Assembly (NCBI RefSeq): GCF_001806325.1
Contig: NZ_CP017580.1
Coordinates: 1,550,001 to 1,614,000 of the forward strand
DNA from: Curtobacterium sp. BH-2-1-1
Lineage (GTDB): Bacteria > Actinomycetota > Actinomycetes > Actinomycetales > Microbacteriaceae
Direction: 5' to 3'
DNA: 64,000 bases
The notes beneath the pieces are model-generated. The model was given only the letters and a program-made list of their open reading frames with translations. It did not search any database and was not told where the DNA came from. Positions 7,790 through 16,587 of the stretch are shown piece by piece. The number at the start of each line of letters is the position of its first letter. The stretch's first letter is position 1. Both the position numbers and the translations under genes were made by a program.

Positions 7790-8782
7790 ATGTCGGGAGC
7801 CAGCGTGCTGTTCATCGGCGGCAGCGGGGTGATCAGCGCCTCCTGTGTCCGCGAAGCCGTCGAGCAGGGGTTCGACGTCACCGTGCTCAACCGGGGGACC
7901 ACTGGGGGCAGGCCGATCCCGGAGGGTGTGACGCGCCTCCAGGCCGACGTCTCGGACCGGAGCGCCCTGGCGGAGGTGGTCGGCGACCGCCACTGGGACG
8001 TCGTCGTGAACTGGATCGCCTTCACGCCGGACCAGGTGCAGGCCGACGTCGACTTCTTCGCCGGGCGGACCAGGCAGTACGTGTTCATCAGTTCGGCCTC
8101 GGCGTACCAGACCCCGGCGACGCACCTGCCGATCACGGAGTCGACGCCACTGAAGAACCCGTACTGGCAGTACTCGCGGGACAAGATCGCGTGCGAGGAG
8201 TTGCTGATGGCGGCGTACCGGGAGCAGGACTTCCCGGTGACGATCATCCGGCCGTCGCACACCTACGACGAGACGAAGCTCCCGCTGACGGGCGGCTGGA
8301 CCGCGGTCGCGCGGATGCGGGCCGGCAAGCCGATCATCATCACGGGCGACGGCAGCTCGCTGTGGACGATCACGCACAGCCGGGACTTCGCGGTCGGGTT
8401 CACGGGGCTGCTCGACCGGGCCGAGGCGATCGGGGAGGCCTTCACGATCACGAGCGACGAGGCGCCGACCTGGAACCAGATCGCGCACGAGATCGCAGCG
8501 GCAGCAGGCGTCGAAGACCTGCAGATCGTGCACGTGCCGGCGGATGCGATCAACGCCGTGGACCCGGAGTGGGGTGCGGCGCTCCTCGGCGACAAGGCGA
8601 ACAGTTCGGTGTTCGACAACAGCAAGGTGCGGTCGCTCGTGCCGTGGTACCGGCCGCGGACGCCCTACCGGCAGGGCGTGCGCGAGGTCATCGCCTGGTA
8701 CGAGGCGAACCCCGACGCGCAGGTCGTCGACGAGCGGCTCGACGCCCTGATGGACGAGCTGGCGGCCCGCTGGGCGGTGTGA
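7790..8782 (+). CDS. NAD(P)-dependent epimerase/dehydratase (extended SDR)
   Basis: A 330-residue Rossmann enzyme. The nucleotide loop FIGGSGVIS lies near residue 10, FISSASAY supplies the serine, and YSRDKIACE near residue 130 gives the Tyr-x3-Lys pair, so the active site is intact. The C-terminal half has the TITHSRDFAVGF segment of the chloroplast RNA-binding/isoflavone-reductase-like group. The substrate is unknown. The start is the ATG at 7790, with a GGAG nearby. It overlaps nothing and ends before a long inverted repeat shared with the convergent rocD. One GGAGGCGCG-core copy (7932-7940) lies in the frame. Confidence 0.85.
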   Translation: MSGASVLFIGGSGVISASCVREAVEQGFDVTVLNRGTTGGRPIPEGVTRLQADVSDRSALAEVVGDRHWDVVVNWIAFTPDQVQADVDFFAGRTRQYVFISSASAYQTPATHLPITESTPLKNPYWQYSRDKIACEELLMAAYREQDFPVTIIRPSHTYDETKLPLTGGWTAVARMRAGKPIIITGDGSSLWTITHSRDFAVGFTGLLDRAEAIGEAFTITSDEAPTWNQIAHEIAAAAGVEDLQIVHVPADAINAVDPEWGAALLGDKANSSVFDNSKVRSLVPWYRPRTPYRQGVREVIAWYEANPDAQVVDERLDALMDELAARWAV

Positions 8783-8828
8783 CGCGCGGGGCGCTGCGGC
8801 GCGCTGCGCCCGGCGCCGTCGCGTTTGA

Positions 8829-8877
8829 TGAGCAGAAATGGTCGGGTCACCCGAGGGCACCCGACCATTTCTGCTCA
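8829..8877. terminator. 19-bp perfect inverted repeat between convergent genes
   Basis: Arms 8829-8847 and 8859-8877 are fully complementary around an 11-nt loop. The arm sequence contains an A/T-rich core (AGAAATGG) that stands out in this genome. It lies between the epimerase and rocD stops and should terminate both. Confidence 0.75.
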
Positions 8878-8894
8878 CGAAGCGAGCGCGGAGC

Positions 8895-10121
8895 TCAGGA
8901 CCGCGCGCGCAACACCTCGGCGAGGGCGCCGATCGCCAGGCGCACCTCGTCGTCGGTCACGACGAGCGGCGGCGCGAAGCGGATCGTCGACCCGTGCGTG
9001 TCCTTCACGAGCACCCCGCGGTCGGCGAGGTCCTGCGCGATCTGCTTGCCCGTGCCGAGCGCGGGGTCGATGTCGATCCCCGCCCAGAGCCCGGCGACCC
9101 GGTGCGAGACGACCCCGGAGCCGACCAGGTCGTCGAGCAGCCCGCGCAGCAGCGGTTCACCCTCGAGCGCCCGCTGCTGGAACGTGCCCTCGCCGAGCAT
9201 CGCCACGACCTCGGAGCCGACGGCGGCCGCGAGCGGGTTCCCGCCGAAGGTCGACCCGTGCTCGCCCGGACGCAGGACGCCCAGCACGTCACGCCGACCG
9301 ACCACGGCGGACACGGGGACGATCCCGCCGCCGAGCGCCTTGCCGAGCGTGATGAGGTCCGGGCGGACCCCGACGCGCTGCACGGCGAGGGTGTGGCCGG
9401 TGCGACCGAGCCCAGACTGGATCTCGTCGGCGACGAACAGGGCGCCGAACTCGTCGCAGATCGCCCGGACGCCGGGCAGGTAGGACGGCGGCGGGATGAC
9501 GACCCCGCCCTCGCCCTGGATCGGCTCGAGCAGCACCGCGACGACGGTCTCGTCCATCGCCTCGCGCAGGGCAGCGGCATCGCCGTACGGCACGGTGCGG
9601 AAACCGGGCGTGAACGGCCCGAAGTCGTCGTGCGCCGACGGGTCGTCCGAGAACGAGATGATCGTCGTGGTGCGACCGTGGAAGTTCCCCGAGGCGACGA
9701 TGATCGTGGCGCGCTCGGCGGGGACGCCCTTGACGCGGTAGCCCCACGCACGGGAGACCTTGATCGCGGACTCCACCGCCTCGGCACCGGTGTTCATCGG
9801 CAGGACCATGTCGGTCTCGGTCAACGCGGCGAGCGCCGAGGCGAACGGCCCGAGCTGGTCGTTCACGAACGCACGCGAGGTCAGCGTGACCCGGTCGAGC
9901 TGCGCCCGCGCGGCGTCGAGCAGCCGCGGGTTTCCGTGACCGAAGTTCACGGCGGAGTAGGCGGCGAGGCCGTCCAGGTAGCGCTTGCCGTCGACGTCCG
10001 TGACCCACGCGCCGTCGCCCGATGCGATGACGACGGGCAGCGGGCTGTAGTTGTGGGCGAGGGAGCGTTCCTCGACGGCGAGCGCCGCAGCGGTCCGCGA
10101 ACCGAGCGACGAGGCCGTCAT
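8895..10121 (-). CDS. rocD: Ornithine-oxo-acid aminotransferase
   Basis: A 408-residue PLP-dependent class III aminotransferase that moves the delta-amino group of ornithine to 2-oxoglutarate and yields glutamate semialdehyde / P5C. Visible motifs are MNTGAEAVE, FHGRTTTIISFS, EPIQGEGG, VADEIQSGLGRTG, and LGKALGGG with the PLP lysine, then HGSTFGGNPLA. The opening NYSPLPVVIASGDGAWV is typical of RocD. It overlaps the dimethylargininase-like gene by ATGA at 10118-10121, so the two are translated together. Its P5C product would feed the PutA aldehyde dehydrogenase encoded elsewhere in this window. Confidence 0.93.
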   Translation of the reverse strand: MTASSLGSRTAAALAVEERSLAHNYSPLPVVIASGDGAWVTDVDGKRYLDGLAAYSAVNFGHGNPRLLDAARAQLDRVTLTSRAFVNDQLGPFASALAALTETDMVLPMNTGAEAVESAIKVSRAWGYRVKGVPAERATIIVASGNFHGRTTTIISFSDDPSAHDDFGPFTPGFRTVPYGDAAALREAMDETVVAVLLEPIQGEGGVVIPPPSYLPGVRAICDEFGALFVADEIQSGLGRTGHTLAVQRVGVRPDLITLGKALGGGIVPVSAVVGRRDVLGVLRPGEHGSTFGGNPLAAAVGSEVVAMLGEGTFQQRALEGEPLLRGLLDDLVGSGVVSHRVAGLWAGIDIDPALGTGKQIAQDLADRGVLVKDTHGSTIRFAPPLVVTDDEVRLAIGALAEVLRARS

Positions 10122-11005
10122 CGCGCGACCGAGGTGCCGGTGCCGACGGGGTGCAGGTCGAGCGTGCAGCACTTCACGCCGCCGCCGCCGAGCAGGAGCT
10201 CGGACAGGTCGACGCCGATCGGGTTGTAGCCCTTCTCGCGGAGCTGCGACGCGAACGTGGTGGCGCGCGAGGCGATCACGACGTTGTACCCGTCGGAGTA
10301 GGAGTTCAGGCCGAGGATCGCGGCGTCCTCCTCGGTGGCGATGATCGCGTCCGGGAAGCGCTCGCGCAGGATCGCCAGCGACGGCTCGTCGAAGGCGCTC
10401 TCGAGGTAGGCGATGTTCGACGTGCCGTCCGCGGCGGGCTCCGGGTCGAGGACCGCGATCGCCGTGTCGAGGTGGTAGAAGTTCGGGTTGATGAGCTTCA
10501 GGGTGACGACCTCGCGGCCGTAGATGCGCGCGAGCTCCTCGTGCGAGGTGCTGTCCGAGCGGAAGCCCGTGCCGGCGAAGATGGTGTTCCCGATGAGCAG
10601 GAAGTCGCCCTCGCCCTCGTTCGTCTCCTCGGGCTCGGCCACCGTCAGGCCCGCGCCGCGGAACCAGTCCATGTACGCCGGACCCTCGGGCTGACGCTCG
10701 GGGTACTGGAACTTCGCGCCGTACGCGACGCCGTCGAGCACGAACCCACCGTTGGCCGCGTAGACCATGTCCGGCAGGCCCTCGATCGGCTCGATGTACG
10801 AGATGTCGAAGCCGAGCTGCTCGTAGACGTCCACGAGGGACTGCCACTGCTCGACGGCCTTCGACGTGTCGGTCGGGTCCTCGGGGTGCATCCACGGGTT
10901 GATCCGGTAGCTGACCGTGTAGTGCGTCGGCTTGCACATCAGGATCGTCCGCTTGGTGGCGGTACGGGTCGGTGCATCGGTGGTCGAGGGTGCGGTGTTC
11001 GACAT
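10118..11005 (-). CDS. Dimethylarginine dimethylaminohydrolase / arginine deiminase superfamily protein
   Basis: A 295-residue guanidino-group-modifying enzyme of the pentein fold. PDMVYAANGGFVLDG near residue 83, YPERQPEGPAY, NPNFYHLDTAIAVLD with the catalytic His near residue 173, and GGGVKCCTLDLHP at the end with the catalytic Cys all fit DDAH-type hydrolases. The likely reaction removes dimethylamine or ammonia from an arginine derivative to give citrulline. Actinobacterial rocD is often paired with such a gene, and here the two overlap by 4 bp. Whether the substrate is arginine or N-methylarginine cannot be told. Confidence 0.85.
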   Translation of the reverse strand: MSNTAPSTTDAPTRTATKRTILMCKPTHYTVSYRINPWMHPEDPTDTSKAVEQWQSLVDVYEQLGFDISYIEPIEGLPDMVYAANGGFVLDGVAYGAKFQYPERQPEGPAYMDWFRGAGLTVAEPEETNEGEGDFLLIGNTIFAGTGFRSDSTSHEELARIYGREVVTLKLINPNFYHLDTAIAVLDPEPAADGTSNIAYLESAFDEPSLAILRERFPDAIIATEEDAAILGLNSYSDGYNVVIASRATTFASQLREKGYNPIGVDLSELLLGGGGVKCCTLDLHPVGTGTSVAR

Positions 11006-11243
11006 CAGTCCTCCTGGAGGGACCGGGGCCCGAGCCTGCCAGGAACCACCACTGAAGAAGAGCTCCGGTGAGATGCAGGCTCACTCACCGCAGCGGACCA
11101 GGTCGACGCCGCGTCGATCCTCGCACACACCGTCCGGGGAGTGCAGTCCCCCACACTGCGGGTCAGTGGCACCCGTTCGGGTGACGCACGTTTCGTGCGC
11201 CGAACCCACCGGGCGTGCAAGAAGTCCGCGTACCATGGGTGCA
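11006..11243. promoter_or_regulatory. Divergent promoter region of the DDAH-rocD operon and the Lrp-type gene
   Basis: About 230 bp without a gene, between divergent starts. AGGAGGACTG at 11005-11015 on the minus strand is the ribosome site of the DDAH-like gene. The layout suggests that the Lrp-family protein binds here and controls the operon, but no clear symmetric operator is visible. Confidence 0.5.
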
Positions 11244-11681
11244 ATGGATTCGCTCGACCACCGCATCCTGGATCAACTCCGGGAGAACGCCCGTGCCGGC
11301 TACGGCGACATCGGGTCGGTGGTCGGACTCTCGGCCTCCGCCGTGAAGCGTCGCGTCGACCGGCTGGTGGGCGACGGCGTGATCCAGGGCTTCACGATCA
11401 AGGTCGACCCCGCCGTCGAGGACCGCGGCACCGAGGCCTGGGTGGAGCTCTACTGCCGCGGCACGGTCTCCCCCGACGAGCTCCGCACCCTGCTCGACAG
11501 CGTGCCGGAGGTCATCGACGCCGGCACCGTCACGGGCAGCGCCGACGCCGTCGTGCACATGCGCTCGAAGGACCTCTCCGCGCTCGAGGAAGCCCTCGAC
11601 AAGGTCCGCCTCGCACCCCAGGTGGACCACACGCGGTCCGCGATCGTGCTCTCCAAGCTGGTCAGTCGCGAGACCGCGTAA
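11244..11681 (+). CDS. Lrp/AsnC family transcriptional regulator
   Basis: A 145-residue regulator. The winged helix-turn-helix spans residues about 3-55 (LDHRILDQLRENARAGYGDIG, then LSASAVKRRVDRLVGDGVI). The C-terminal RAM ligand-binding domain runs from VELYCRG to the end. The start may also be the in-frame ATG at 11235, and I prefer 11244 because MDSLD is the usual Lrp opening. Divergent from the DDAH-rocD operon, it is likely the sensor for arginine or ornithine and the controller of that operon. Confidence 0.88.
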   Translation: MDSLDHRILDQLRENARAGYGDIGSVVGLSASAVKRRVDRLVGDGVIQGFTIKVDPAVEDRGTEAWVELYCRGTVSPDELRTLLDSVPEVIDAGTVTGSADAVVHMRSKDLSALEEALDKVRLAPQVDHTRSAIVLSKLVSRETA

Positions 11682-11691
11682 CGTCCCGCAC

Positions 11692-12072
11692 ATGGGACTG
11701 ACGGCGGCCAGGAGGCACGGATCGCCTCCCACGGGTTCGCGCACGGCCCGCCGTCTGGTCACCGCTGCGAGCGTCGCCTACGTCGCGAACTGCGCCTGGG
11801 GCACCGCCGTCGCAGTGCGGCTCATCCGCACGAGGAAGCTCCGCGTCGTCCACCACGGCCTGTTCGTCGTGACCGCCACGCTGACCGGTGTCGCGGCGAC
11901 CACCCCGGTCTGGACGCGAAGCCGATCGGCGCTCTTCCTGCTCCCGGCGCTCGTGCCGCTCGCGGTCGCACCACGCACGAACCCGCGCTCCGGAGCACAC
12001 TGGCAAGTCGCGGTCGCCGCGGCGCCGTCCTACCTGGGGGCGTTGCTCGCGGGCCGCCGAACAGAGAGGTGA
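11692..12072 (+). CDS. Small membrane protein of unknown function
   Basis: A 126-residue protein with a basic N-terminus and three or four hydrophobic segments (about residues 22-42, 55-72, 80-93 and 105-118). I do not recognise a family. It begins 11 bp after the Lrp gene and ends just before the nitroreductase, so it may share their transcript. Confidence 0.6.
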   Translation: MGLTAARRHGSPPTGSRTARRLVTAASVAYVANCAWGTAVAVRLIRTRKLRVVHHGLFVVTATLTGVAATTPVWTRSRSALFLLPALVPLAVAPRTNPRSGAHWQVAVAAAPSYLGALLAGRRTER

Positions 12073-12075
12073 GCA

Positions 12076-12909
12076 GTGGAGCTCTTCGAGGCGATCAGAC
12101 GCCGGCGGACCACCAACGGACCGTTCCTCCCCGACCCCGTGTCGCCCGAGCACCAGCGGCTGCTCATGGAGCTGGCCGGCCGGGCTCCGTCGCAGCTCAA
12201 CAGCCAGCCGTGGCGGTTCGTCCTCGTCGAGGAGCGCGACACGATCGACCGCGTCGCCGAGATCAGCGGCTCGTCGATGACCCGGACCATGGCCGAGGGG
12301 ACGTTCTTCGAGCGGTACAAGCCGTACTTCCGGTTCTCCCAGGCCGAGATGGACGAGCGGCGCGACGGCATGCTGTTCGACAAGCTCCCCGGACCGCTCA
12401 AGCCCTTCACGAAGCAAGTGTTCACGAAGCGTGGGCAGCTGCTCATGAACACACTGCGGGTGCCGCACACCCTCGGTGAGGAGAACCGGAAGCTCGTCGC
12501 CGGGTCGCCGCTGCTGCTCGGCGTGCTGCTCGACCGGCACGAGTACCGGAAGGAGGAGCTCTCGGGCTTCTACTCGGTGTTCAGCATGGGTGCGGCGATG
12601 GAGAACATCTGGCTCGCCACCACCGAGCTCGGCCTCGGCATCCAGTTCGTGTCCTTCCCGATGGAGACGCCCGGGGCGTGGGATGAGATCGAGGGACTGC
12701 TCCACGTCCCCGAGTCGCTCGAGCTGATGGCCGTCTACCGGATCGGGTACCTCCCGCCCGAGCGCCGGCGTCCCGCGATCGACTGGACGTCGAGCGAGCG
12801 GAAGCGGCCGTCGCAGTACGTCTTCCGCGGGACCTGCGACACCCCGCAGCAGGGGTGGGACGACGCGCCCGTGGCGGGGCACATCGCCCCTGAGGCGACC
12901 ACCTCGTGA
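12076..12909 (+). CDS. Nitroreductase family FMN oxidoreductase
   Basis: A 277-residue flavoprotein. The opening [11 protein letters not shown] and the segment [18 protein letters not shown] are the FMN-phosphate motif of the family, and [19 protein letters not shown] near residue 175 is the second family signature. A central insertion (about residues 65-125) is longer than in NfsB-type enzymes. The GTG start has GAGGTGAG before it. Its stop overlaps the DUF2071 gene by GTGA, so the two are co-translated. Confidence 0.85.
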   Translation: MELFEAIRRRRTTNGPFLPDPVSPEHQRLLMELAGRAPSQLNSQPWRFVLVEERDTIDRVAEISGSSMTRTMAEGTFFERYKPYFRFSQAEMDERRDGMLFDKLPGPLKPFTKQVFTKRGQLLMNTLRVPHTLGEENRKLVAGSPLLLGVLLDRHEYRKEELSGFYSVFSMGAAMENIWLATTELGLGIQFVSFPMETPGAWDEIEGLLHVPESLELMAVYRIGYLPPERRRPAIDWTSSERKRPSQYVFRGTCDTPQQGWDDAPVAGHIAPEATTS

Positions 12910-13667
12910 CCGCGGCCGTGCCCGCCGGGGGCGAGCCGCGCCTCCAGGCCGTCGCTCCCGGACTGACCGGACGCCCCTGGATCTCGCAGGACTGGCTCGA
13001 CGTCGTCTTCGTGCACTGGCGCGTCGACGTCTCGGGGGTGGCGCCGCTGCTCCCCGCCGGCACCCGGCCGGACACCCTCACTGCGGACGGCACCGACGAC
13101 GGGGCGACCACGTGGGTCGGCCTCATCGCGTTCCGGTTCGAGGACACCCGGTTCCCGCCGATCTCGACGGGGAGGATCGGGGACTTCGTCGAGGTGAACG
13201 TCCGCGTCTACACGATCGACGACGAAGGGCGGCACGGGGTGGTGTTCCTGTCGCTCGACGCCGGCAAGCTCCTGCCGACGATCGGCGCGCGCGTCGCGAC
13301 CGGTCTGCCGTACTGGTGGGCCGATGCCGAGACGCGGAACGGCGACGGCCGCGTCGGGTACGCGATGCGACGACACGGGACGCACCTGCGGTCCCTCGTC
13401 GAAGTGCGGGTCGGTGCGGAGGTGACCGAGCCGACGGCCCTCGAGACCTTCCTGACCGCACGGTGGGGCATGCACGTGCACCGAGCCGGCCGGACCCGGT
13501 TCTGGCCGAACGAGCACGAGCCGTGGCCGCTCCACCGGGCCTCGGTCGTGTCGCTGCGGGACGACCTGATCGGTGCGGCCGGACTCCCGTTCGGCCTGGC
13601 CTCGCTCGAACCGGACTCGGTGCTCTACTCGCCGGGGGTCACGACGCGGTTCGGTCTGGGGCGCTGA
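12906..13667 (+). CDS. DUF2071 family protein (YqjF-like)
   Basis: A 253-residue protein of the acetoacetate-decarboxylase-like DUF2071 family. [33 protein letters not shown] and [10 protein letters not shown] are the usual conserved blocks. Biochemical function is not established. The first ten codons carry a copy of the dispersed repeat (12933-12947), which encodes EPRLQA. The same six residues occur at the C-terminus of the MFS transporter at 63 kb, because the same DNA repeat is there. Confidence 0.8.
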   Translation: MTAAVPAGGEPRLQAVAPGLTGRPWISQDWLDVVFVHWRVDVSGVAPLLPAGTRPDTLTADGTDDGATTWVGLIAFRFEDTRFPPISTGRIGDFVEVNVRVYTIDDEGRHGVVFLSLDAGKLLPTIGARVATGLPYWWADAETRNGDGRVGYAMRRHGTHLRSLVEVRVGAEVTEPTALETFLTARWGMHVHRAGRTRFWPNEHEPWPLHRASVVSLRDDLIGAAGLPFGLASLEPDSVLYSPGVTTRFGLGR

Positions 13668-14289
13668 GCGGCGGTGCCCCCGCGGTCCGCTCGGCGACGG
13701 CGAACTGCACGACGGCCATCACCACGGCAAGCGCCGCGAAGAGCGATCCCGGGCCGATCCAGACCGCCGCGAGACGATCCGGCACGGCCGGGGCCGTGAA
13801 CCCCACGACGGACAGGCCCGTGCACGCCACGGCGACGAACACCGACGCCCACGCCACGAGCAGTCGGTCGACACGGGGCACCGACCGGGCGAAGCGGAAC
13901 GTCATCGGGATCCAGCCCACCGCACCGAAGAGCACGCCGAACGGGAGACCGACGACGAGGCTGCCGATCGCGAGGATCGCTGCCGTCGTCACACCGACCG
14001 TCATCCGGACGACGTGCAACCGCCAGGAAGCCGTCATGGTCTGCTCGGCGTAGGCCGATCTCCCGGCGGCGGCCAGGGCGATCGCCCCAGCGGCGACGAC
14101 GGTCCCGCTCCCCGCGCAGACGACCGCGCCGAGTGGCTCCCCGAAGCGGGCGGCGGCCAGGACCAGCAGCACCGCCAGGAGCATCACGAGGACCGGGAGC
14201 GTCCAGACCTCGTGGTGTCGCGTCGGGGTGCTGAGGACCCAGCCGGGTGGAGGCGTTTCCTCGGCGGTGTCCTCGTTCCGGGTCTCCAC
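13639..14289 (-). CDS. Multi-pass membrane protein of unknown function
   Basis: A 216-residue protein with an acidic N-terminal segment of about 30 residues and five hydrophobic segments between residues about 35 and 205 (VLVMLLAVLLVLAAARF, VVAAGAIALAAAG, and others). The start is the first GTG, at 14289. No family is recognised. Its last 29 bp overlap the convergent DUF2071 gene. Confidence 0.6.
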   Translation of the reverse strand: METRNEDTAEETPPPGWVLSTPTRHHEVWTLPVLVMLLAVLLVLAAARFGEPLGAVVCAGSGTVVAAGAIALAAAGRSAYAEQTMTASWRLHVVRMTVGVTTAAILAIGSLVVGLPFGVLFGAVGWIPMTFRFARSVPRVDRLLVAWASVFVAVACTGLSVVGFTAPAVPDRLAAVWIGPGSLFAALAVVMAVVQFAVAERTAGAPPLSAPDRTAS

Positions 14290-14380
14290 GAGACCATCAT
14301 GCTCGTGGCCGACCCCGCCTGCATCCGTCCGGGGGACAGCGGCTGAGTGGTGCACGGTCGACCGCAGGTACAAGGGAGCC

Positions 14381-15379
14381 ATGACTCGAGTGGCAGTGGT
14401 GACCGGTGGTTCCGCAGGACTGGGACGGGCGACGGTGCGGGAGCTCGCCGCGCGGGGGTGGGACGTCGCCGTGCTCGCGCGGGGGCGGGACGGGGTCGAG
14501 GCCGCGGTCGCCGAGGTCGAGGCGGCCGGACGACGAGGGCTGGCACTGGTCGCGGACGTGTCCGACCGAGAGGCCGTCGAGGCAGCCGCGGACCGCGTCG
14601 AACAGGAGCTCGGGCCGATCGACCTCTGGGTCAACGGCGTGATGGTCGGCGTGTTCGGGCGGTTCATGGACACCGCACCCGAGGACTTCGAGCGCGCACT
14701 GCACGTGACCTACCTCGGCTTCGTGAACGGCACCCGGGCAGCGCTTTCCCGGATGGTCCCCCGCGACCGCGGGCAGGTCGTCCAGGTCGGTTCGGCCCTC
14801 GGCTTCCGGGGCATCCCGCTGCAGGCCGCGTACTGCGGGGCGAAGCACGCGATCGTCGGGTTCACCGAGTCGGTCGTCTCCGAGCTCCTCGAGCAGGGCA
14901 GCAAGGTGCAGGTCTCCCGCGTCGACATGCCCGCGCTCAACACCATCCAGTTCCAGTGGGTGAAGTCGAAGCTGCCGCACCAGCCCCAGCCGGTCGCACC
15001 GATCTACCAGCCGGAGGTCGGCGCACGGGCCATCGCCGCCGTCGCCGAGCGACCCCGTCGCCGCACCTGGGTCGGGGAGTCGACGGTCTACACGATCCTC
15101 GGCAACCGGATCAGCGGGCGGTTCGCGGACTGGTACGCCGCGAAGACGCTGGTGTCCGGGCAGCAGGACCCCGAGAAGGACGGCTCGGCGATCGGCGTGA
15201 ACCTCTACGAACCGGTTCCAGGGGACCACGGGGCGCACGGGGTGTTCGACGACACCGCGCACGCCTGGTCGCCGCAGACCTGGTGGGTGGAACACCGCCG
15301 GCTCGGGAACGGGATCGTCGGCGCGGTGCTGGCCGGTGCGGCGGGAGCCGTGGCGCTGGCGGCGGGACGACGACGATGA
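14381..15379 (+). CDS. Short-chain dehydrogenase/reductase with C-terminal membrane tail
   Basis: A 332-residue SDR. TGGSAGLG near residue 8 is the NAD(P) loop, VGSALGFRG supplies the Ser, and YCGAKHAIVG near residue 152 the Tyr-x3-Lys. Past the normal 250-residue core there is an extension that ends in a hydrophobic helix (GIVGAVLAGAAGAVALAAG) and RRR, so the enzyme may be anchored in the membrane. GGGAG precedes the ATG. It overlaps the next small gene by ATGA. Confidence 0.85.
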   Translation: MTRVAVVTGGSAGLGRATVRELAARGWDVAVLARGRDGVEAAVAEVEAAGRRGLALVADVSDREAVEAAADRVEQELGPIDLWVNGVMVGVFGRFMDTAPEDFERALHVTYLGFVNGTRAALSRMVPRDRGQVVQVGSALGFRGIPLQAAYCGAKHAIVGFTESVVSELLEQGSKVQVSRVDMPALNTIQFQWVKSKLPHQPQPVAPIYQPEVGARAIAAVAERPRRRTWVGESTVYTILGNRISGRFADWYAAKTLVSGQQDPEKDGSAIGVNLYEPVPGDHGAHGVFDDTAHAWSPQTWWVEHRRLGNGIVGAVLAGAAGAVALAAGRRR

Positions 15380-15714
15380 CGTCGGGCTCCGGTGTCGAGG
15401 CCTTCCGGGCCGCCGTGGGGATCGGGCACGCGGTCCGGGCCGCACGGGGCGGTGGGCAGCCGGTGCTGGACGTCGTGCTCGCGGCGCGGCAGCTCGCCCA
15501 GGCGGGGCTGGTCGGCCGCGCCGGGACTCCCGACGCACACACGCTCACCGCGGTCGTGGACACCCTCCACGGCCTGACCATGGTGCCGCTGGCCGTCGCG
15601 GACCGGCGGCGGCGCCGGTTCGCCCTCGGCCAGCTCGGGGTCTCCCTGGTGCTGGTGATCGCCGAGTGCGCGGCCGTCGGCAGCGGACGACGTGCTGTCG
15701 GAGGTGCTCGGTAG
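15376..15714 (+). CDS. Hypothetical protein translated with the SDR
   Basis: A 112-residue Ala/Gly/Val-rich protein with a weakly hydrophobic C-terminal part (FALGQLGVSLVLVIAECAAVG). It starts at the ATGA overlap with the SDR stop, which supports real translation. No family is recognised. It could be a small membrane partner of the SDR. Confidence 0.55.
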   Translation: MTSGSGVEAFRAAVGIGHAVRAARGGGQPVLDVVLAARQLAQAGLVGRAGTPDAHTLTAVVDTLHGLTMVPLAVADRRRRRFALGQLGVSLVLVIAECAAVGSGRRAVGGAR

Positions 15715-15724
15715 CGTCCCGGGC

Positions 15725-16312
15725 ATGAGCACGACCTACTCCGTCGCGTCCTCGCTGGACGGGTTCGTCGCCGCGCCCGGCGACGACCTCGACTGGCTGC
15801 TGCAGTTCGGCTTCGAGCCGTTCCAGGAACACCACGACCGCTTCTTCGCGGGCGTCGGCGCCCTCGTGATGGGGTCGACCACGTACGAGTGGCTGCTCGC
15901 CCACGACGACACCTGGGCGTACCCGGACCTGCCGACCTGGGTGTTCACCACGCGCGAGCTGCCCGTGCCGGACGGCGCCGAGGTGCACTTCGTCTCGGGA
16001 CCGGTCGCGGACCACCAGTCGGTCCTCGAGCGAACGGCGGGCGAGCGTGACGTGTGGGTCGTCGGCGGCGGGCTGCTCGCAGCGCAGTACCAGCAGGCCG
16101 GGCTGCTCGACGAGCTGCGGGTCACGGTGATGCCGATCGCGCTCGGCGCCGGTGCGCCCCTGCTGCCGGTGGCCGCGCCGACGCCGGTGTACGAACTGGT
16201 CGGCACGACGCCGTTCGTGGGCGGCGCGATCGAACTGCACTACCGGTCGGCACCGGCGGCCGGTGACACGGACCCGCACTCCGTCGGCCAGGATGCGCGC
16301 ACCGACGCCTGA
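15725..16312 (+). CDS. Dihydrofolate reductase family protein (RibD C-terminal-like)
   Basis: A 195-residue protein with the RibD-C/DHFR fold: YSVASSLDGFVA at the start, LVMGSTTYEW near residue 45, and DVWVVGGGLLAAQYQQAGLLDEL near residue 115. Such stand-alone proteins bind NADPH, but their substrates are mostly unknown. It is not the housekeeping folA. It begins 10 bp after the preceding small gene. Confidence 0.8.
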   Translation: MSTTYSVASSLDGFVAAPGDDLDWLLQFGFEPFQEHHDRFFAGVGALVMGSTTYEWLLAHDDTWAYPDLPTWVFTTRELPVPDGAEVHFVSGPVADHQSVLERTAGERDVWVVGGGLLAAQYQQAGLLDELRVTVMPIALGAGAPLLPVAAPTPVYELVGTTPFVGGAIELHYRSAPAAGDTDPHSVGQDARTDA

Positions 16313-16343
16313 CGCCCACCAGCCGCGGCGTAGCGTCCGTGCC

Positions 16344-16541
16344 ATGAGCGACAACGAACAGACCGAGCCCGTCATGGACGGCGCCACCGAGGCGACGAAC
16401 CACGAGAAGCTGCACGGCCTCATCGAGCAGGTCGACCACGACCACGCCGGCGAGGGCGCCGGAGCGATGGCCGATCACCTCCGTGACCGGATGGACGAGA
16501 CCGGCGTCGTGGACGAGGAAGCCGGCGACACCGAGGACTGA
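16344..16541 (+). CDS. Small acidic hypothetical protein
   Basis: A 65-residue, strongly acidic and probably disordered protein with no hydrophobic segment. It starts at an ATG 31 bp after the DHFR-like gene. GC3 codon bias matches the neighbours. No family is recognised. Confidence 0.5.
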   Translation: MSDNEQTEPVMDGATEATNHEKLHGLIEQVDHDHAGEGAGAMADHLRDRMDETGVVDEEAGDTED

Positions 16542-16587
16542 GCCCCGTCGGACGCCACCGCGTGCGTCCGCGGACGGTCCCCGTCGG

